Shown here: piece by piece, positions 45,091-54,034 of the stretch
How positions within the stretch are numbered: position 1 is the stretch's first letter
How the letters are laid out: every line of letters begins with the position of its first letter
Assembly (NCBI RefSeq): GCF_036227205.1
Contig: NZ_CP109442.1
Coordinates: forward strand, 5,580,001 to 5,644,000
Source: Amycolatopsis sp. NBC_01480
Lineage (GTDB): Bacteria; Actinomycetota; Actinomycetes; Mycobacteriales; Pseudonocardiaceae
Length of the DNA: 64,000 nt
Direction of reading: 5' to 3'
The notes under the pieces: generated by a model
What the model saw: only the letters and a program-made list of their open reading frames with translations
What the model was told of the DNA's origin: nothing
Database searches by the model: none
Made by a program: the position numbers and the translations under genes

Positions 45091-46133
45091 CCGGCGCGCA
45101 TTTCACCGACGACGACGACCAGCTCGTCGTCCACTTCGAGCAGAAGCTGTGTGTCCGCTGCGTGCTGCCGGAGAACTTCCCCGGCTCCGATTTCGACGCC
45201 GACGGCGTCTGCGAGTACTGCTGCACCGAGGTCGAGCGGGTGGACACCTCGCGCGGCGAAGTCGACCAAGCGCTCGCGGAAGGCCTCGCCAGGACGGCCG
45301 GGGTCGCCGACTACGACTGCGTGCTGCTCTTCAGCGGCGGCAAGGACAGCTCGCTCTCGCTGATCCAGCTGGTCGAGGAGCACGGCCTCCGGGTGCTCGC
45401 GATGACGCTGGACAACGGGTTCCTGTCGCAGGTCACCGCGGCGAACATGAGCGCGGTCCTCGACAGCGTCGGCGCCGACCACATCGTGGTGCGTCCGCAG
45501 AAGCGCGTCATGCACGGCGTCTACCGCAGCGCGCTGACCAGCTCGTTCGGTCCGGAGACGGTGAAGTACTCGACCGCGGCGTGCGGCTCGTGCATTGGGA
45601 TGGTCTTCGCCGCGGGCATGCGTACCGCGGCCTCCTACGGCGTCCCGCTGCTGGCCGGTGGCTGGACTCCCGGGCAGCTCACGACGTCGGCCTTCGTGCC
45701 GGCGAGCTTCCTGCGCGAGGTCATCGACCGCAACCTCGACCCGGTGCGCGCGACGACCCCGGCGCTCAACGACGACCTCGACGCCTGGACCCGCGACTCG
45801 GGCGAGTTGCCGACCGGGCTGGTCAACCCGCTCTACGCGACCGGCTACACCGAAGCCGGGGCGTTGAAGATCCTCGAGAAGCACGGCTGGCACGCGCCGC
45901 GCGACACGGACTCGTGCTCGACGAACTGCCGGCTCAACGGGCTGCTGATCGTCGACCACATCAAGAAGTTCGGCTACCACCCCTACGTCTACGAGATGGC
46001 ACACCACGTGCGCATCGGGGCGATGTCCCGCGACGAAGCCCTGTCGAAGCTGCGCAACGTCAACCTGAAGAGCTCGGCGGTCGGCGCTGTCGCCGTCGAA
46101 CTCGGCATCCCTTCGCCGCTGCACGTCCGCTGA
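45087..46133 (+). CDS. PP-loop amidotransferase (N-acetyl-sugar amidotransferase-like)
   Basis: The 348-residue protein has the zinc-binding start CVRCVLPENFPGSDFDADGV (Cys22, Cys25) with CEYC (Cys42, Cys45), then the PP-loop SGGKDSS at residues 83-89, and later ACGSCIGMVF and DSCSTNCRLNG with more Cys pairs. The combination matches the WbpG/PseA family, which adenylates an amide oxygen and replaces it with ammonia to form an amidine in bacterial glycans. No glutaminase partner and no sugar genes are near, so here it probably modifies an amide of the natural product or activates a carboxylate (inference). ATG 45087 overlaps the preceding stop. Confidence 0.8.
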   Translation: MTGAHFTDDDDQLVVHFEQKLCVRCVLPENFPGSDFDADGVCEYCCTEVERVDTSRGEVDQALAEGLARTAGVADYDCVLLFSGGKDSSLSLIQLVEEHGLRVLAMTLDNGFLSQVTAANMSAVLDSVGADHIVVRPQKRVMHGVYRSALTSSFGPETVKYSTAACGSCIGMVFAAGMRTAASYGVPLLAGGWTPGQLTTSAFVPASFLREVIDRNLDPVRATTPALNDDLDAWTRDSGELPTGLVNPLYATGYTEAGALKILEKHGWHAPRDTDSCSTNCRLNGLLIVDHIKKFGYHPYVYEMAHHVRIGAMSRDEALSKLRNVNLKSSAVGAVAVELGIPSPLHVR

Positions 46134-46165
46134 CCCGTTCAACCAACCACCAGGAAAGGCCCTTC

Positions 46166-47035
46166 ATGGTCACCGCAACCATCGCCGCTGCCGAGGCGCT
46201 CGACGGGCTCTCCGTCGCCGACATCGCCAAGCTGGACTTCTCCCGCGTCGTCGGGCTCACCAACGAACCGAACATGCCCTCCGGCGGCGGCGAGACCGTG
46301 CGCCGGGTGCTGCAGCTCGCACACCCGCGTCCGGGCCGGCCGGTGCTGGAGGTCGGCAGCAACACCGGGTACACGAGCATCGAGATGGCCAGCTGGCTCG
46401 ACGCCCCGGTCACCGGCCTCGACTACAACCCGGTGTCCAACGCCTTTGCCACGCACAAGGCGCAGCGGACCGGGATCGACAACGTCACCTTCGTGCTGGG
46501 CGACGGCCAGGGGATGCCGTTCGAGGACAACACGTTCGACCTGGTCTTCTGCAGCAACGTCACCTCGTTCATGGCCGATCACGCCAAGGCGATCGACGAG
46601 TACTACCGCGTCCTGGCTCCCCTCGGGGTGCTCGCCGCGGTGCCGATCTACTACCGCTCCGCCCCGCCGGAGCCGCTGCGCTCGGCCGTCGAAGAGGCCA
46701 TCGCCGCTCCCCTCAAGGTCACCGACAAGGACTACTGGGTGGACATGTTCTCCCGGGAGGGCGTCAGCCTGGTCGAGGACGAGCCGTACGAGTACGTTCG
46801 TCAGAGCGGCGAGCGGATCGCCGAGTACGTCGAGACCGTGACGCGCCAGCCCCACCTCGAACTCCAGCCCGCCGAGAAGGTCGCCGCGCTGCGCGAGCGG
46901 CTGGCGCACTTCTACGAGCTGTTCGACGAGAACCTGTCATACTGCGGCTACTCGATCATGCTGTTCCGCCCCGGGCACCCCAACCCCGAGCCCGTCCTGC
47001 ACGCCACCCGGCCCGCGCGGACGACGTCGCTGTGA
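46166..47035 (+). CDS. SAM-dependent methyltransferase
   Basis: The 289-residue class I methyltransferase has motif I PVLEVGSNTGYTSIEMASWL (residues 60-79), the acidic residue in VTGLDYNPVSNA, GDGQGMPFEDNTFDLVFCSN (motif II region) and YYRVLAPLGVLAAVPIYY. The C-terminal 80 residues are helical. It probably methylates O, N or C of an intermediate. ATG 46166 has AGGAAAGG upstream, and its stop overlaps the aminotransferase start (GTGA). Confidence 0.87.
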   Translation: MVTATIAAAEALDGLSVADIAKLDFSRVVGLTNEPNMPSGGGETVRRVLQLAHPRPGRPVLEVGSNTGYTSIEMASWLDAPVTGLDYNPVSNAFATHKAQRTGIDNVTFVLGDGQGMPFEDNTFDLVFCSNVTSFMADHAKAIDEYYRVLAPLGVLAAVPIYYRSAPPEPLRSAVEEAIAAPLKVTDKDYWVDMFSREGVSLVEDEPYEYVRQSGERIAEYVETVTRQPHLELQPAEKVAALRERLAHFYELFDENLSYCGYSIMLFRPGHPNPEPVLHATRPARTTSL

Positions 47036-48294
47036 CGGCCGCCGAAGTGCGCAGTCCGTTGCGTGCCTTGACGGACGACGACGTCCGGCCCAACCGGCTG
47101 CAGGACGTCGCTTGGCTCCGTGAGTACCTCGCGGCCGGGGCCCGGGCGGGGGAGCCGATCCTGCTCAGCCTCGGCGAGACCTGGGCGAGCACGCCCGAAC
47201 CGCTGGCCGCGGCCTTACGACAGGTGCCGGATGGTTCCCACGGGTACCAGATCTCGATGTACGGGCTCCCGCAGCTGCGCAAGGTGCTCAAGGAGTATGT
47301 GGCCGACACCCAGCGGCTGCCCCGTACCGCGGCGTGGGAGCTGGCCGTGAGCTGGACGGGGACCCGCAGCGCGATGCGGGACTTCGCCACCACACTGGAG
47401 CGTGGCACGGTCCTCGCCGTCGCGCCGGCTTGGGACTACAGCGGCGTGTTCGAGCCGCTGGGCTTCCGGAGCGCCTACGTCCCGTTCGACCCGGCCGAGC
47501 GATCGGGACCGAGCCCCGAAGCCGCCCGTGCGGCCGCCGCCGCGGTCCCCGGCGATCTCGCGATGGTCGTCCTCAACGCCCAGCACAACCCGACCGGCGC
47601 GAACTGGTCGCCGGCGCTGGTCGAGACGCTGATCGAGATCGCCCTCGAACGTGGAGCGGCGATCCTCGTCGACGACGCCTACTTCGGCGTCTGCGAGACC
47701 GACCCCCGGCCGACGTCGGTGCTGGAGATCCTGCTGACGCGGCTGGCCGGGGAACACTCCCCGGTGCCGTGGCTGGGAGTGCGCTCGCTGGGAAAGCAGT
47801 TCCACTGCAACGGCTGGGCGCTGGGCGCGGTCATCGCCGAGCCCGGGCGGCTCGACGACCTGGTGAACGACATCCGGCCTCAGCACACCTTCAACTACGG
47901 CATCCATCTCCAGTGGGCGATGGCCCGGTGGCTGGCGGACCGCCCCGCGGTGGAGCAGTACCTGGTTCGCGAGCGCGCGGGGACCGCGGAGAAGCGTGCC
48001 GCCGTCCTGGGCTGGCTGCCGGCCGGGATCCGGGAGCGGGTGATCGCCGGTCCGGCGGCACCGTACGTGCTCTACCCGGTACTGGAGGGCACCGACGTCA
48101 CCGCCTACCTGCGCCGGGCGGTGCTCGAATGCGGGGTCGTGCTTTCGGACGCGTGGCCGTTGGCGCGCGTCGGGCCGACGGCGTCCACGGGCTACGTGCG
48201 GATGTACCTCGGTCCGGCTCTGGACGAGCTCACGACGGCACGGGACCGCTTGGCCGCGGCGGGTCTGTGGCCGGAGGAGAGCCGGGGTGAGTGA
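47032..48294 (+). CDS. PLP-dependent class I/II aminotransferase
   Basis: The 420-residue fold-type I enzyme shows VVLNAQHNPTGANWSPALVE (NPTG), AAILVDDAYFGVCETDPRP (PLP-binding Asp and Tyr), and the Schiff-base lysine (K255) in VRSLGKQFHCNGWALGAVIA. The C-terminal Arg region is in RMYLGPALDE. It converts a keto acid to an amino acid or the reverse, and is likely involved in making a non-protein amino acid building block. GTG 47032 lies inside the previous stop. Confidence 0.87.
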   Translation: MTAAEVRSPLRALTDDDVRPNRLQDVAWLREYLAAGARAGEPILLSLGETWASTPEPLAAALRQVPDGSHGYQISMYGLPQLRKVLKEYVADTQRLPRTAAWELAVSWTGTRSAMRDFATTLERGTVLAVAPAWDYSGVFEPLGFRSAYVPFDPAERSGPSPEAARAAAAAVPGDLAMVVLNAQHNPTGANWSPALVETLIEIALERGAAILVDDAYFGVCETDPRPTSVLEILLTRLAGEHSPVPWLGVRSLGKQFHCNGWALGAVIAEPGRLDDLVNDIRPQHTFNYGIHLQWAMARWLADRPAVEQYLVRERAGTAEKRAAVLGWLPAGIRERVIAGPAAPYVLYPVLEGTDVTAYLRRAVLECGVVLSDAWPLARVGPTASTGYVRMYLGPALDELTTARDRLAAAGLWPEESRGE

Positions 48295-49522
48295 GACCGC
48301 GGCGGCCTCGCCCGCGAAGGTCCGGTTCCGCGGCCACCGGGCCCTGCTCACCGCGCTGGTCGTGGACGGCGTCGGATCCGGGCTGTTCCTCCCGTTCGCG
48401 GTGCTGTACTTCCTCCACACCACGACGATTCCCCTCGCTTCGGTGGGCGCCGCCCTGACCGCGGGCAACCTGCTCGCGGTGCCGACCCCGCTGCTCGCGG
48501 GCCCGCTGATCGACCGGTTCGGCCCGCGAGCGCTCACCATCGCCGGGAACCTGCTCAGCGCCGTGGCCTTCGCCGGCTACCTGGTCGTCGGTTCGTCGTG
48601 GCAGCTGGCGGTGACGGCGCTGGTCGCCGGCGTCGGCCGGATCACGAGTTCGACCGCGCTGGTCTGCCTGATCAGGGTGCTGGCCGCGCCCGGCGAGCGG
48701 CCGCAGTGGTTCGCGGTGCAGAGCGTGGCGCGCAACGCGGGCTACGGGCTCGGCGGGATCGCGGGCGCGGTGGCCGTCTCGGCCGACGGCCCCTGGGCCT
48801 ACCCGTTGCTCGCGGCGGTCAACGCGGCCAGCTACCTGATCGTCGCCGGCGTTCTCGCGTGGCGACGGTTCGACACCTCCGCCGGGGAACAGGCCCAGCC
48901 GGACCCGGATCCGGCCGGGAAGCCCGCCGGCTACCTCGAGGTACTCGGGGATCGGCGGCTGCTCGTCGTCGTCGGGGTCAACGTCCTGCTGGTCGTCTGC
49001 ATGAGCGTTCTGTCGGTCCTGGTGACGGTCTACCTGGTCGACGTCCTCGGCCGGCCGGCCTGGGTGGGCGGCGCCCTGTTCACGCTGAACACGGTCATCG
49101 TGGTGCTAGGCCAAACCGCGGTCACGCGCCGGGTCGACGGCTTCCGGAAGCCACGGATCGTGCAGGGGGCCGCGGCCGCGTGGGCGGTCGCCTTCCTGTG
49201 CCTGTGGCTGCTGAATGCGGCGCCGGGCTGGGTCGTGCTGCCCGGAGCGACGCTGGCCGTCTGCGCCTGCACCCTCGCGGAGATGCTGTACGCGCCCACG
49301 ATCAACGCCTTGGCCGTGGACGCCGCGCCCCGCACGGGGTCGGGCCGCTACCTGGCGGTCTACCAGTTGTCGTGGGGCCTGAGCACGGCGATCGCGCCCG
49401 GGCTGCTGATCTGGCTGCTCGCCCAGGGCGGGCAGTGGCCGTGGCCTGTGCTGCTGGTGCTGTGTGCCCTCGCCGCCGCGGCGATCGGCCTGCTGCTGAA
49501 GAACCGTTCTGTCACAAATTAG
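48287..49522 (+). CDS. MFS exporter 1
   Basis: This 411-residue membrane protein has about 12 hydrophobic segments. LLAGPLIDRFGPRALTIAGN fits motif A (GxLxDRxGxR), and FAVQSVARNAGYGLGGIAGA lies in helix 4-5. The GTG overlaps the aminotransferase stop by 8 nt. It probably exports the cluster product, and a second pump follows the amidinotransferase. Confidence 0.83.
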   Translation: MSETAAASPAKVRFRGHRALLTALVVDGVGSGLFLPFAVLYFLHTTTIPLASVGAALTAGNLLAVPTPLLAGPLIDRFGPRALTIAGNLLSAVAFAGYLVVGSSWQLAVTALVAGVGRITSSTALVCLIRVLAAPGERPQWFAVQSVARNAGYGLGGIAGAVAVSADGPWAYPLLAAVNAASYLIVAGVLAWRRFDTSAGEQAQPDPDPAGKPAGYLEVLGDRRLLVVVGVNVLLVVCMSVLSVLVTVYLVDVLGRPAWVGGALFTLNTVIVVLGQTAVTRRVDGFRKPRIVQGAAAAWAVAFLCLWLLNAAPGWVVLPGATLAVCACTLAEMLYAPTINALAVDAAPRTGSGRYLAVYQLSWGLSTAIAPGLLIWLLAQGGQWPWPVLLVLCALAAAAIGLLLKNRSVTN

Positions 49523-49535
49523 AAAGCATGAGGAA

Positions 49536-50660
49536 ATGACGATCACGACCGAGCAGGCCGCTGCCTCGGAGTCCCGCCCGGCCGCCGCCGGGATCAGCGG
49601 ACCGGTGCGGTCTCCCGACGAGTTCTCCCCGCTGCGGGAGGTCGTCGTCGGGCGGGCGCGCGGTGCGTTCATCCCGAGTCCGCGGGACATTTCGGCGTGG
49701 CTCGCCCTCTACAGCCATCTCGGCGCGGCACAGGTCGCGGAGATCCAGGGCGGCGCTCTGCCCGCGCAGGTCGTGGCGGATACCGAAGAGGACCTTGAGA
49801 CGCTCGTCGGGACTCTGCGCGGCCTCGGCGTGGTCGTCCACCGTCCGGCCGAAGTCGACCACACGCGGCCGTTTTCCACTCCGCACTGGGAATCGCCTTC
49901 GGGGATGTACTCCTACTGCCCGCGCGACCTCACCCTGATCGTCGGCGACACGATCATCGAGACACCGAGCTCGGTGCGGGCGCGCTACCACGAACTCGAC
50001 GGGCTGCGCGAGCTGTTCCAGCGGTACCTGCGCGCGGGTTCGCCGTGGATTTCGGCACCGAAGCCGCAATTGCGGGACGAGCTCTACGAAATCGGCGTCG
50101 ACGGCCTGCCCGCGCTCGGCGAGCAGGAGCCCGCGTTCGAAGCGGCGAACGTGCTGCGGTGCGGCCTCGATCTGTTCTACCAGGTCAGTTCCAGCGGCAA
50201 CGAGTTCGGCCGGATCTGGCTGGAGTCCGTGCTGGCTCCGCGCGGCTACCGCGTGCACCCGGTCCGCGACGTGTATCCCTTCACCCACCTCGACAGCACC
50301 ATCTCACTGATCCGGCCGGGCCTGGTGCTGCTGAACCCGGAGCGGGTCACCGAGCACACCATCCCGAGCGCGCTGCGCGGGTGGGACCGTATCTGGTGTC
50401 CGGCCATGCGTGAGCTTCGTACGCACTCGACGGCCCACCCGCTGAGTTCCCCGTGGCTGGGGATGAACCTGCTGATGGTGAGCCCCGAACTGGCGATCGT
50501 CGATGCCGCTCAGCCCGACCTGATCGCCGCGTTGGAGCAGCGGGGAGTCGGCGTGTTGCCGCACACGCTGCGGCACGGCCAGGCGCTGGGTGGCGGGTTC
50601 CACTGCGTCACGCTGGACACCATCCGCGACGCTCCCTCCGGCGTGGACTATTTCGCGTGA
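49536..50660 (+). CDS. Amidinotransferase
   Basis: The 374-residue protein belongs to the glycine/inosamine amidinotransferase family (AGAT, StrB). It starts SPDEFSPLREVVVGRARGAF, typical of the family, and has PSGMYSYCPRDLTLIVGDTI, AANVLRCGLDLFYQVSSSGN (Asp), PFTHLDSTISLIRPGLVLLN (catalytic His and Asp) and GGGFHCVTLD with the nucleophile Cys357. It transfers the amidino group of arginine onto a primary amine, forming a guanidine. ATG 49536 follows GAGGA. Its substrate is probably an amine of the pathway, giving a guanidino group in the product. The stop overlaps the next start. Confidence 0.87.
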   Translation: MTITTEQAAASESRPAAAGISGPVRSPDEFSPLREVVVGRARGAFIPSPRDISAWLALYSHLGAAQVAEIQGGALPAQVVADTEEDLETLVGTLRGLGVVVHRPAEVDHTRPFSTPHWESPSGMYSYCPRDLTLIVGDTIIETPSSVRARYHELDGLRELFQRYLRAGSPWISAPKPQLRDELYEIGVDGLPALGEQEPAFEAANVLRCGLDLFYQVSSSGNEFGRIWLESVLAPRGYRVHPVRDVYPFTHLDSTISLIRPGLVLLNPERVTEHTIPSALRGWDRIWCPAMRELRTHSTAHPLSSPWLGMNLLMVSPELAIVDAAQPDLIAALEQRGVGVLPHTLRHGQALGGGFHCVTLDTIRDAPSGVDYFA

Positions 50661-52030
50661 GCCAGGAGGGACGTCTGCCGTCGCGGCGAGGTGCCCCAGA
50701 GGATTCTCGCCGGCGTTCGGTGACGGTGGCCGTCCTCCTTCTGGTGACGCTCATGGGTTTCGAGTCCATGGGTGTGGCCTCGGCGATGCCGACGCTGGTC
50801 ACCGACCTCCACGGCACCGCGCTCTACGCTTGGCCGTTCCTCACGTTCCCGGCCGCCGGTGTGGTCGCGGTGGTGTGGTCGGGCCGGTGGTGCGACGGCG
50901 CCGGGCCGCGGCCGGCGTTGATCGCCGGGCCCCTGCTGTTCGTCGCGGGGCTGCTGCTCGCCGGGGCCGCCCGGTCGATGGCGGTCCTGCTCGCCGCGCG
51001 GGTCCTGCAGGGGCTGGCCGACGGGGTGCTGATCGTCCCGATCTACGTCGTGGTCGGGCTCCTCTATCCCGAACGGGACCGGCCGTCGATGTTCGGCGCG
51101 CTGTCCACGGCGTGGGTGGTGCCCTCACTCGTCGGACCGGCGCTGGCCGGCTGGTTCACCGAGCACCTGTCGTGGCGGTGGGTGTTCTTCGCGATCGTGC
51201 CGTTCGCCGTGCTGGGCTGGCTGATGCTCGTGCCGGTCCTGCGCACCCTGCCGCCGCACACAGCGCCGGTGTCCGCCTCCCGCCGGACGCCGCTTTGGGC
51301 GGCGCTCGCCGGCGCGGGAGCGCTCTTGCTGATCAGCTGGGCGGCCCAGCTCCGCTCGGCCGCGGCGTTCCTCCCGGCGGAGATCGGGCTCGTCGTGCTC
51401 ACGGGATCGGTGCGCACCTTGCTGCCTCCCGGCGCCTTACGGGCCCGGCGCGGCCTCCCGGTCACCGTTCTCGCACGCGGGTTGCTGACCGGCACGTTCT
51501 TCGCCACGGAGGCGTTCGTCCCGCTGACGTTGAGCACGGTGCACGGCTACTCGGTGACGGCGTCCGGCCTGCCTCTCACCGTGGGCGCGCTCGGCTGGGC
51601 CGGGGCGTCGATGTGGCAGTCGCGCAGGTCCGGGATTCGCCGGGAAACGCTGGTGTGGCTCGGTTTCCTGCTCAGCTGCGCCGGTATCGGGAGCATGGCG
51701 CTCATCGCTCCGGCCTGGGGACCGGCGTGGCTGACGGCCGCGCTCTGGACGGTGGCCGGAGCCGGCACCGGATTGGCGACGAGCAGCCTCAGCGTGCTTA
51801 CCCTGTCCGCCTCGACCGACGCCGACCGGGGCTTCAACTCCTCGGCAATCCAGGTCAGCGACATGCTCGGTTCGGTGCTGCTCGCGGGCTTGGGCGGGGC
51901 ACTGGTCGCCAGGCTGGCGCCCCCGGCCGGCGTCGTCGTGCTGGACCTGCTCATGGCCGCCTTGGCCCTGGCCGGTGCCGCGATCACGGGAAACCGTTGC
52001 GAAACAGCGGCTTCCGTGAGTCTCGAGTAG
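50657..52030 (+). CDS. MFS exporter 2
   Basis: The 457-residue membrane protein has about 14 hydrophobic segments. VTVAVLLLVTLMGFESMGVA begins helix 1, and AARVLQGLADGVLIVPIYVV with LSTAWVVPSLVGPALAGWFT (motif C of drug:proton antiporters) follows. GTG 50657 overlaps the amidinotransferase stop (GTGA). It closes the cluster, and about 300 nt downstream an IS3 remnant marks the border. Confidence 0.83.
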   Translation: MSQEGRLPSRRGAPEDSRRRSVTVAVLLLVTLMGFESMGVASAMPTLVTDLHGTALYAWPFLTFPAAGVVAVVWSGRWCDGAGPRPALIAGPLLFVAGLLLAGAARSMAVLLAARVLQGLADGVLIVPIYVVVGLLYPERDRPSMFGALSTAWVVPSLVGPALAGWFTEHLSWRWVFFAIVPFAVLGWLMLVPVLRTLPPHTAPVSASRRTPLWAALAGAGALLLISWAAQLRSAAAFLPAEIGLVVLTGSVRTLLPPGALRARRGLPVTVLARGLLTGTFFATEAFVPLTLSTVHGYSVTASGLPLTVGALGWAGASMWQSRRSGIRRETLVWLGFLLSCAGIGSMALIAPAWGPAWLTAALWTVAGAGTGLATSSLSVLTLSASTDADRGFNSSAIQVSDMLGSVLLAGLGGALVARLAPPAGVVVLDLLMAALALAGAAITGNRCETAASVSLE

Positions 52031-52330
52031 ACCTTCGCGGTCACCGTGGCAGGGCGGTGCCGGCGAGTCCACGGGCGTATCCCGGGCGGTAGGGTCGCGG
52101 GCGTGATCATTCCGGCTGGCGTATCCGGAGCCGCTTGAGGTGATCGGGATGCTGTTCGCCGACTTCGGCTATCCGGGGGAGATCGAAGGGCTGGTCGAGG
52201 GCCGCAGCCGCGCGTGCACTTCATGTCTTTGACAGTCGTGATCGCGCGACAGCGCAACGTACTACCTGGCCATTACGCGCTCCGGCGATGACGGCCTGAT
52301 CGGCCCTTGCCGGATGGGACTGCCCCGAGT
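52031..52330. other. Right border of the cluster, no gene
   Basis: Nothing coding is recognised. CACCG and CGGTG, 8 nt apart near 52041-52058, could form a weak terminator hairpin. Confidence 0.35.
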
Positions 52331-52620
52331 TCGGTTGGCTCGCGGGTCGAGTGGATCAGGCGGCGGTTGCGCCTGTTGATTGTCTTGAACTCGATCGGGG
52401 TGAGCTTGCCGAGGCGGGCCTGCCGACGCCGGCGGTGGTAAGTGCGTTCGATCCAGGTCACGATCGCCGAGCGAAGCTCTTCGCACGTCTGCCGGCGTTG
52501 CCGGTCCAGGACGTACTTCTGCAGCAGCGCGAAGAAGGACTCCATTGCGGAGTCGTCACCACACGCCCCGACCCGTCCCATCGATCCACGTAAACCGTCG
52601 CGGTGTGAAGTGTGCACGCG
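52330..52620 (-). pseudogene. IS3-family transposase OrfB, C-terminal remnant
   Basis: The minus strand reads GLRGSMGRVGACGDDSAMES, FFALLQKYVLDRQRRQTCEE, LRSAIVTWIERTYHRRRRQA and RLGKLTPIEF. This is the last catalytic Glu (ESFF) region and the C-terminus of an IS3 integrase-type transposase. The first two catalytic Asp residues are not present upstream. Confidence 0.75.
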
Positions 52621-52639
52621 GCCCACTGTCGATGACGCT

Positions 52640-52960
52640 CTCACTCCGCGTCGACCGGTCGGGGCTGGGCGACCCGGAACACCGGCGAGCCTCGGCTGCC
52701 CGGTCCCACCCAGTCCGGCTCACCCGCCAGCGACACCAGGAAACGCTGTCCATCGAGGACGACCTGCGTCAACGGCGACCGACGCCCCGGCACTTCGAGG
52801 GTCACCACGTAGGCCGGACTGAGCCCGTGCCTGGTCAGCCACCACCCCAGCGGTTGCAGCCGCTGACAGTGCCAGGGCGTCTCGCGGTATCGAGTGCGGT
52901 GTAGTCGACCGGGCCGATGATTCCCCTCGACGATCCGGTGCCGGCGAAAGCTGGGCATAG
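52640..52960 (-). pseudogene. F420-dependent nitroreductase-family (Ddn-like) remnant
   Basis: The minus-strand frame of about 105 residues contains GWWLTRHGLSPAYVVTLEVP, GRRSPLTQVVLDGQRFLVSL and AGEPDWV. These resemble deazaflavin-dependent nitroreductase-family proteins (LTVPGRRSG...TPLtqV..dG.RYLVs..GE.dWVrN). A short deletion after GRRS and a changed C-terminus suggest decay. Confidence 0.5.
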
Positions 52961-52998
52961 CGCGACCTCTCCGCCCTGGCGTGACCAGGAAGAGCGTG

Positions 52999-53949
52999 TC
53001 AGCGGATTGCGGCCGACGGTCGGCCGTCGTCGCGCCACGCGGTGCGGTATCGCCCGGGAGTCACACCGTGGGACCGGGCGAAAGCCCTGCTGAAGGCGGG
53101 GACCGACTGATAGCCGACCCCATCGGCTACGGACTCGACAGGGTCCCGGGTCTCGCGTAGGCGGACCGCGGCCAAGTCCATACGCCACTGCGTCAGGTAG
53201 GCGGCGGGGCTCTGCCCGGTGGCTGCCGGGAACCGACGCGACAGGGTCGCTCGGGAGACGCCGAGCGCGGAGGCCAGCGTCGTCGTGGTCCACGGCCGTG
53301 CGGGCTCGGCGTGCAGGTGTTCCATCGCACTGTGCACGAGCGGGTCGCCGAGCACGCCGAGCCAGGTGCCACGATGTCCGGACTGGGTGGGCAGCCAGGC
53401 CCGCACGAGTTGGACGAGCAGGACGTCGACCAAGCTATTCAGCACCGCCCGTCCCGCCAGCCGTGGGTGGCTCAACTCTCGCCCGAGCATCCGGACGGTG
53501 TCGTCGAAACCGGCCTCGCCCTGGTCCCCGCGGATGTGCACCACCTCCGGCAGTGTGCCGAGGATCTGGGTGTGCACGGTGTGGTCGCAGTCGTAGCCGA
53601 TGTTCAGGATGCGGGTGCGGGTGGGCTGCGACCCGAGGCGGATCACCTCGCCCGTCTCGAACGCCCGAGCCACCACCGCCGGATCGGCTACCGGGGTGGT
53701 CATGCCCGGCGCGCTGCCGAGCACGTGCGACCGCCCGCTCGGCATGAGCACTACGTCTCCCGCCGCCAGCTCCAGCCACTGTGGTGACGAGCCGTCGAGA
53801 CCGAGCCACGCGCTGCCGGCGGTGACCACGTGCAGGGCCGCCGTCGTGCAGCCTGCCACCGGGATCGACCAACTCCCGCCCGCCTCCACGCAGGCGCCGA
53901 CCGTGCCCCGCACGCCGGAGATCTCCAGCACATCCGCAACGAGATCCAT
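52999..53949 (-). CDS. AraC-family regulator with cupin sensor domain
   Basis: The 316-residue protein has an N-terminal cupin-type sensor (LHVVTAGSAWLGLDGSSPQW, then ELAAGDVVLMPSGRSHVLGS, typical of AraC regulators near reductases) and a C-terminal AraC double HTH (TTTLASALGVSRATLSRRFP and SVADGVGYQSVPAFSRAFAR, then HGVTPGRYR). It is divergent from the MDR reductase at 54035, with 85 nt between starts, and probably controls that gene. Confidence 0.87.
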   Translation of the reverse strand: MDLVADVLEISGVRGTVGACVEAGGSWSIPVAGCTTAALHVVTAGSAWLGLDGSSPQWLELAAGDVVLMPSGRSHVLGSAPGMTTPVADPAVVARAFETGEVIRLGSQPTRTRILNIGYDCDHTVHTQILGTLPEVVHIRGDQGEAGFDDTVRMLGRELSHPRLAGRAVLNSLVDVLLVQLVRAWLPTQSGHRGTWLGVLGDPLVHSAMEHLHAEPARPWTTTTLASALGVSRATLSRRFPAATGQSPAAYLTQWRMDLAAVRLRETRDPVESVADGVGYQSVPAFSRAFARSHGVTPGRYRTAWRDDGRPSAAIR

Positions 53950-54034
53950 GCAGCCATGCTAGATGACGCAAACGAGCAAGAAAGTGAGTATTTCAAGCCT
54001 CGACTGCTCACGAGCTGCTCCATACGGTGAATTC

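Noticed and set aside
33080..52030. Classification as a lanthipeptide, lasso peptide, NRPS or siderophore cluster
   Set aside because: No LanB/LanC/LanM, lasso cyclase, NRPS A/C/T domains or NIS synthetase are present.
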